The notes under the pieces: generated by a model | What the model was told of the DNA's origin: nothing | Databases searched by the model: none | The model's input: only the letters and a program-made list of their open reading frames with translations | Shown here: piece after piece, positions 6,401 to 8,872 of the stretch | Layout: every line of letters begins with the position of its first letter | How positions within the stretch are numbered: the first letter of the stretch is position 1 | Program-made: the position numbers and the translations under genes | Origin: CAZGSG01 sp964528095 | GTDB taxonomy: Bacteria; Bacteroidota; Bacteroidia; Chitinophagales; Chitinophagaceae | Reading direction: 5' to 3' | Length of the DNA: 8,872 nt | Assembly (NCBI GenBank): GCA_964528095.1 | Contig: CAZGSG010000246.1 | Coordinates: forward strand, 1 to 8,872

Positions 6401-7155
6401 AGGTGTTCATATATACTTTCAGGTTGATTGTTAATCGCAAAGCAAGCGTATTCACGGTTTTCGTGGGAAAATTGTCTTAAAGATTGTAGCACCAATCTTG
6501 TCTTACCTATTCCTGGCGGCCCCAAAACCAATAAATAGTCATTCTCGATTAATGATTTTTTCAGGTCTAATAACTCATTATTACGACCAATAAATTCATT
6601 TTTTAATGTAGCTCCGCTGTTTTTTCGAGTATAATACTCAATAAATTCATCTAGTGAAGATACTTGTCCTGCATTAAATGGTATTTGTAAAACTTCCTTT
6701 GCAAGAGACCTGCCTTCTCGGGACAAAAATGTTACCAACGGTGTTATTCCAACAATTCTGACAGCAATTTGATATTTATTTGCATAGTCTCTAATCTTTT
6801 TATCTAGCTTAATTGGCACATCTGAATTGCAAATAACTACGATCTCGTAAACATCCTCGATTTTTATATTATGTGCAGTTAGATTAAAACTGTCTGTAAA
6901 ATCCTTCCAGATTTTTTTCTCGAAAGTGCTTAAATTCTGTGGGCTTGTAGTAGTGTATTCCGCAATGATATAGCGGCCATTCACTACACAATAAGCATCT
7001 GGCTTACCTTTTTTCGTTTTTTGTTTTCCTTTAGCTTTTCCAATACTTTGTACGTCTGGGCCAAAATTCACGCGTAAATATCCATCGCATATTCGGTGGA
7101 ATTCCCCTTCGGAAATTTGTAATAATCGCTCTTCTATTGTTTCGTAAAATGACAT
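3457..7155 (-). CDS. Avs-like antiviral sensor candidate: PD-(D/E)xK-like nuclease + STAND NTPase + long C-terminal sensor region
   Basis: 1232 aa from the ATG at 7155-7153. Residues 1-160 resemble a restriction-endonuclease fold: E18 in EFHRICDGYL, the Lys-rich GKAKGKQKTKKGKPDAY with P52-D53, and YIIAEYTT with E66. The third position of E-x-K is Thr (E66-Y-T68), so the catalytic set may be variant. Residues about 187-365 form a P-loop NTPase: FIGRNNEL, Walker A GPPGIGKT (212-219), Walker B FILFIDDAD (262-270), IIMTVRD (293-299, sensor/RNBS-B-like T-x-R), and GNP (353-355) as in the GxP motif of STAND NTPases. The remaining ~850 residues are mostly helical with no clear repeat unit, the position of the target-recognition region in STAND proteins. 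In known Avs proteins, binding of a phage protein drives oligomerisation and activates the nuclease. Here that role is inferred from architecture only. The gene is more A+T-rich than its neighbours, which suggests transfer. It appears to stand alone, with no same-strand partner close by. Confidence 0.8.
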   Translation of the reverse strand: MSFYETIEERLLQISEGEFHRICDGYLRVNFGPDVQSIGKAKGKQKTKKGKPDAYCVVNGRYIIAEYTTTSPQNLSTFEKKIWKDFTDSFNLTAHNIKIEDVYEIVVICNSDVPIKLDKKIRDYANKYQIAVRIVGITPLVTFLSREGRSLAKEVLQIPFNAGQVSSLDEFIEYYTRKNSGATLKNEFIGRNNELLDLKKSLIENDYLLVLGPPGIGKTRLVLQSLRQFSHENREYACFAINNQPESIYEHLENHLNKGNKFILFIDDADKQLAHISSALHYKGISQKFIIKIIMTVRDAAKNDIIQLLEKHQLARISIKPLNDNIIRALITNAPYNLTNENRIKEIIRYSKGNPRTAMVRAQNACTTPFNDSEEMPIEYQKFYESNYSHISHLLSQPFVIKSLGLLSYFETIDLDAPEEKVMIECFGIEFHNFFDTCQKMESYEILDFNLGNIVSFVDQELRTYIFYKTFITNPSNFFPFLIEQSFQLYGFRMRNAIESVVHNFGESSVTNNILPLIENQLTTISKNDNEYFPILSVFGKYMPMKLFSYIQYLYNKYSKEQDSDKKAISVWQLDDTIRLLEPFYESDNDFNFKAAIDLTVQRIMLIDIDRSKWQNVIISALTIGTRDLSQSCKRQEYLINKLANLNDNKTGQLLFDLNYSIIISSYLSEECYLNGPSGLILQTQVNSLRGKFWNFCIQLFNDHPKLIFQILLNYLRDIKQERKISSIQAKSDQSHLFSIIEKNLDYNNFEHSYFAISYLLIYEANSPLLIRFKTSKFQLFQALTLFNETTQPDQMIDLYDHDKVIDYRTNKIRSYFVTQFGKSFIENYQTLEEIASSNTIDSIFSSGVSIYLSLSFSESIEDGIRALDHIFLMKNSIQLYPGRLQKTLSTLNSRESRKIYNCISKYEYINKNEWLNQFFISLPPEDVNKYYLREFYKFLSDISTSPNLFYLELKKFEVADKAIFTNVLMLLLEKRKGNKKFIYYLDQTFLIEVSKDSNCSFKLLEECYYQCVEMDNSFDFENKTLFLLLGINPNFLLQYYKTNFSNVENRNLRQLWNYENCFEIITNILDYLIEAPFQIHGHKGFPFFPIDEKTEIKRVEFLKVFLSSRNLNLKAVNLILDIIRNRFSNEAFVEMIVFLLRQNGSLDIFKKIVWHNNHFSTNSRFEIWDEVKSKFLKGIRDKLKSLPDYFNFLEHIEVLENLIKMHDRIAYAEKKSQYRLYTFKYPRELLR

Positions 7156-7454
7156 ATACTAAGCTTTGTATTTGTTTATGGGCATAAAAAGCAACCAATT
7201 CCATTGACATTTGCAATAGGCGCGTTATACTAATATAGCTTGAATTTCGGTTAATAATTACTTAGGAAAGAGAAGAAAATATCATCGAACTCGATCATTG
7301 AAGAGCATGGAAATGTGAAAAAGAATATTCATTGAGGGTGTTTAACTGGAGTTAGCGTAAAAGTCACTAATTGTTAAAGGGGCTATAAAATATCTGATAG
7401 TTTAGTAACATTAGCTCATTCTCGCCCTCCCACAAAACGTTCGCAAATTGTTTG
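7156..7454. other. gap without a visible gene upstream of the STAND gene
   Basis: These 299 bases hold no open frame of protein-like composition on either strand. They must contain the promoter of the STAND gene if it is transcribed on its own. I could not find a convincing Bacteroidetes-type promoter (TTG about 19-21 bases before TAnnTTTG) on the minus strand. The sequence is A+T-rich and I see no repeats of note. Confidence 0.4.
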
Positions 7455-7484
7455 AAAAAAGCAAAAAGGCTGCCACTGGCGACC
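7455..7484 (-). terminator. Rho-independent terminator, probably the original tRNA-Asn terminator
   Basis: Read on the minus strand, GGTCGCC-AGT-GGCAGCC forms a 7-position stem (one G-U pair, one C/A mismatch) with a 3-nt loop, followed by TTTTTGCTTTTTT. It begins about 20 bases beyond the tRNA-Asn 3' fragment on the same strand, the usual place for a tRNA terminator. This supports the DNA to its left being the original downstream flank of the tRNA gene. Confidence 0.6.
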
Positions 7485-7506
7485 ATTTTACCTCATTACT
7501 TCTCAG

Positions 7507-7546
7507 CCCCCTGTTGGACTTGAACCAACGACCCACTGATTAACAG
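7507..7546 (-). other. 3' half of tRNA-Asn(GTT): putative integration site (att) of the recombinase element
   Basis: On the minus strand the sequence reads from the anticodon loop CTGTTAA (anticodon GTT) through TCAGT, the variable loop GGGTC, the T arm GTTGG-TTCAAGT-CCAAC and AGGGGG of the acceptor strand. The 5' anticodon strand should be ACTGA, but the sequence there is TGAAT, which does not pair. No D arm or 5' acceptor strand follows either, so only the 3' half is present. Such half tRNAs mark one end of elements inserted by tyrosine recombinases. The match breaks off after AGGGGG, near the end of the acceptor stem. From the orientation, the element lies to the right (toward the recombinase gene, 62 bases away) and an intact tRNA-Asn should sit at its far end. 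Confidence 0.7.
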
Positions 7547-7608
7547 ATTCAGAATAAAGTCTTGAGCAGTGTTGGTATAAAGTAAGGCAAGGCCTGGAGG
7601 TTTATCAA

Positions 7609-8832
7609 TTAATTTTCTTCTGTTAGCCACTGACTTCTTCTTTTTAATAGATCGTCTTCAAAGCTATCCAGATAATTTTTAGTTGTCTCAACACTGGCAT
7701 GCCCAAGATACTCGCTGATTTCATCAGTCGAAGCTCCCTTCCGCTTTAGTCGAGTAGCGAAAGAATGTCGGGCTACATAAGTAGTTAAAGTATAATTCGG
7801 CCCCATCTGGATTTCAATTTCCTTTGCAATCTCTTTCATTTGCTTGTTTACGAACTTCACTAATCTTTGAACTCTATTTCGTTCGGTAATTGACGATAGT
7901 CCTGGTTCAAGTACTGCAAAAAGAAAGGGGTTATCTTTTGTCTCATATTTTTCAATTATGCTGCGTGCTCTTGAATGTAATGCTACTTTAATGGGGCGCT
8001 GATCTTTCTTTCTTGTCCGAATTGTTTTCCTTCTTCTGAATTGAAGGAATTCGATATCGACATTATTTTTCTGTAGATATGCAATGTCTGCCATGTTCAT
8101 ACCATTGCACAAATAACTGAACAACCAGAAATCAAATGCTCTTTCCTTTTTCTCGTCAGTCGGCTGATAGTTTAATAGCTTCTGAATAGACTCCCAGTCT
8201 AGTGCTTTTTTTACATTCTGTCCAGATGGGATTGCATACCCTTTAAACGGATACTTATCTGAAGGCAAAAGTTTCTCAGATATCGCTTTATTGACAACCG
8301 CTCTAATATTCCTCATATTGATGCCGATAGTTGTATCAGAATTCCCTTTCGTGCGATGGTAAGCTTCGTATTGCTTCAGGAATGCGGGAGTAATTTCTAG
8401 AATTCCAATGTTCTTTTTTATTTCCAGCAGAGAATTCAAAGTGGTATTGTAAGAAGCTGCTGTCCCAATTCGTTCCTCAGCCTTTAGGTTTGCAATGTAT
8501 TCTTTGAATAATGTAATGAAGGAGTTTTTCGCCCTTAGTTCCTTTTTTCCAAAAAACAAATCCCCAAACTCGGCAAAGGAAAAATCATTCATCCCTTTAA
8601 CTATTCCGGCCGCTCTTTGCACCACAGCATCGAGTCTTAACCGTACCTCTTTAAGGTCCAGATCCTTCAGTTTGGCAGCATTGATTTTCTTCCATTCATC
8701 TTCGGTAAGATCAATACCAATACCATATCGCTTCTTGTCTTGCTGAAAATAAACGGTCAATTTCACCGGAAATCGCCCGTTTGCCTTCTCATTGCGTGTA
8801 TCCAGGAATAGGCTGATAGTAGCTTGGGACAT
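7609..8832 (-). CDS. tyrosine recombinase / integrase (Bacteroidetes type)
   Basis: 407 aa from the ATG at 8832-8830 (MSQATISLFLDTRNEK). The frame is open further up to the window edge and includes a TTG at 8868, but MSQATISLFL is the usual start of the arm-binding domain, so the ATG is preferred. Domains: arm DNA-binding domain (about 1-75), SAM-like core-binding domain (about 100-190; SFITLFKEYIANL), catalytic domain (about 210-400). The position of the first catalytic Arg is Asn (CNGMNMADI, N246), as in many Bacteroidetes integrases; IntDOT of CTnDOT also lacks this Arg. The rest of the site is visible: a Lys-rich beta turn (about 269-276), TTYVARHSFAT with R355-H356, LGHASVETT with H378, and the nucleophile Y387 in KNYLDSFE. 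It catalyses integration and excision of its element, most likely at the tRNA-Asn fragment just beyond its 3' end. It is complete, so it may be active. Confidence 0.92.
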   Translation of the reverse strand: MSQATISLFLDTRNEKANGRFPVKLTVYFQQDKKRYGIGIDLTEDEWKKINAAKLKDLDLKEVRLRLDAVVQRAAGIVKGMNDFSFAEFGDLFFGKKELRAKNSFITLFKEYIANLKAEERIGTAASYNTTLNSLLEIKKNIGILEITPAFLKQYEAYHRTKGNSDTTIGINMRNIRAVVNKAISEKLLPSDKYPFKGYAIPSGQNVKKALDWESIQKLLNYQPTDEKKERAFDFWLFSYLCNGMNMADIAYLQKNNVDIEFLQFRRRKTIRTRKKDQRPIKVALHSRARSIIEKYETKDNPFLFAVLEPGLSSITERNRVQRLVKFVNKQMKEIAKEIEIQMGPNYTLTTYVARHSFATRLKRKGASTDEISEYLGHASVETTKNYLDSFEDDLLKRRSQWLTEEN

Positions 8833-8872
8833 AGCTTTCACTTTGTTCGAAGATACTATTTGGTGCAAATAA

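Noticed and set aside
7031..7216. Minus-strand open frame of 61 codons overlapping the start of the STAND gene
   Set aside because: It is a shifted reading of the nuclease-domain coding sequence, with Arg/Trp-rich composition and no independent support.
7507..7608. A complete tRNA-Asn gene
   Set aside because: The 5' anticodon strand, D arm and 5' acceptor strand are missing on the minus strand; only the 3' half matches.
8495..8746. Plus-strand open frame of 83 codons
   Set aside because: Antisense to the recombinase gene, Ser/Leu-rich, a shadow.
1..8872. CRISPR array
   Set aside because: No regularly spaced direct repeats were found anywhere in the window.

Overview
The window looks like an accessory (mobile-element) region of a Bacteroidetes genome, perhaps a Chitinophaga- or Sphingobacterium-like organism. 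Three things suggest this: a tyrosine recombinase of the Bacteroidetes type (arm domain, SAM-like domain, GMN in place of the usual first catalytic Arg, Y-x-x-R-H box), weak or absent Shine-Dalgarno sequences, and moderate to low G+C. No organism can be named from the sequence alone.

Left part (1-1951): the 3' end of a single-pass membrane protein gene (1-546, +) meets a fused nucleotidyltransferase-like/HEPN gene (547-1392, -) tail to tail, with the two stop codons forming the palindrome TAGCTA. Upstream of the HEPN gene lie 259 bases without an intact gene, then a small unrecognised gene (1652-1951, -).

Middle part (1952-3456): a gene-free stretch holds a very highly base-paired element (2043-2150, 37 base pairs in five helices around a three-way junction), a second hairpin (2173-2230) and a near-perfect palindrome followed by eight T (2271-2300). 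Together they look like a small RNA about 260 nt long ending in a terminator. A short XRE-type regulator gene (2322-2570, +) follows. Next comes a gene (2670-3349, +) whose C-terminus carries an R-x4-H motif typical of HEPN-like proteins. That gene is broken by a one-base deletion near 2801, and a short T run makes the position ambiguous.

Right part (3457-8872): a large gene on the minus strand (1232 aa) encodes a PD-(D/E)xK-like nuclease domain, a STAND-type P-loop NTPase and about 850 residues of mostly helical C-terminal sequence. This is the architecture of Avs-type antiviral sensors, and it is the best candidate for a defence system here. To its right are a terminator, the 3' half of a tRNA-Asn gene (from the anticodon loop onward, without a matching 5' half) and a tyrosine recombinase gene reading toward it. 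This arrangement is the expected junction of an element integrated into tRNA-Asn. By its geometry the recombinase element extends to the right beyond the window, while the Avs-like gene lies in the flank that was once downstream of the tRNA.

Read together, the HEPN proteins, XRE regulator, structured RNA-like element and STAND nuclease resemble a defence or anti-phage cargo cluster beside an integration hot spot. Functional links between the parts are inference.
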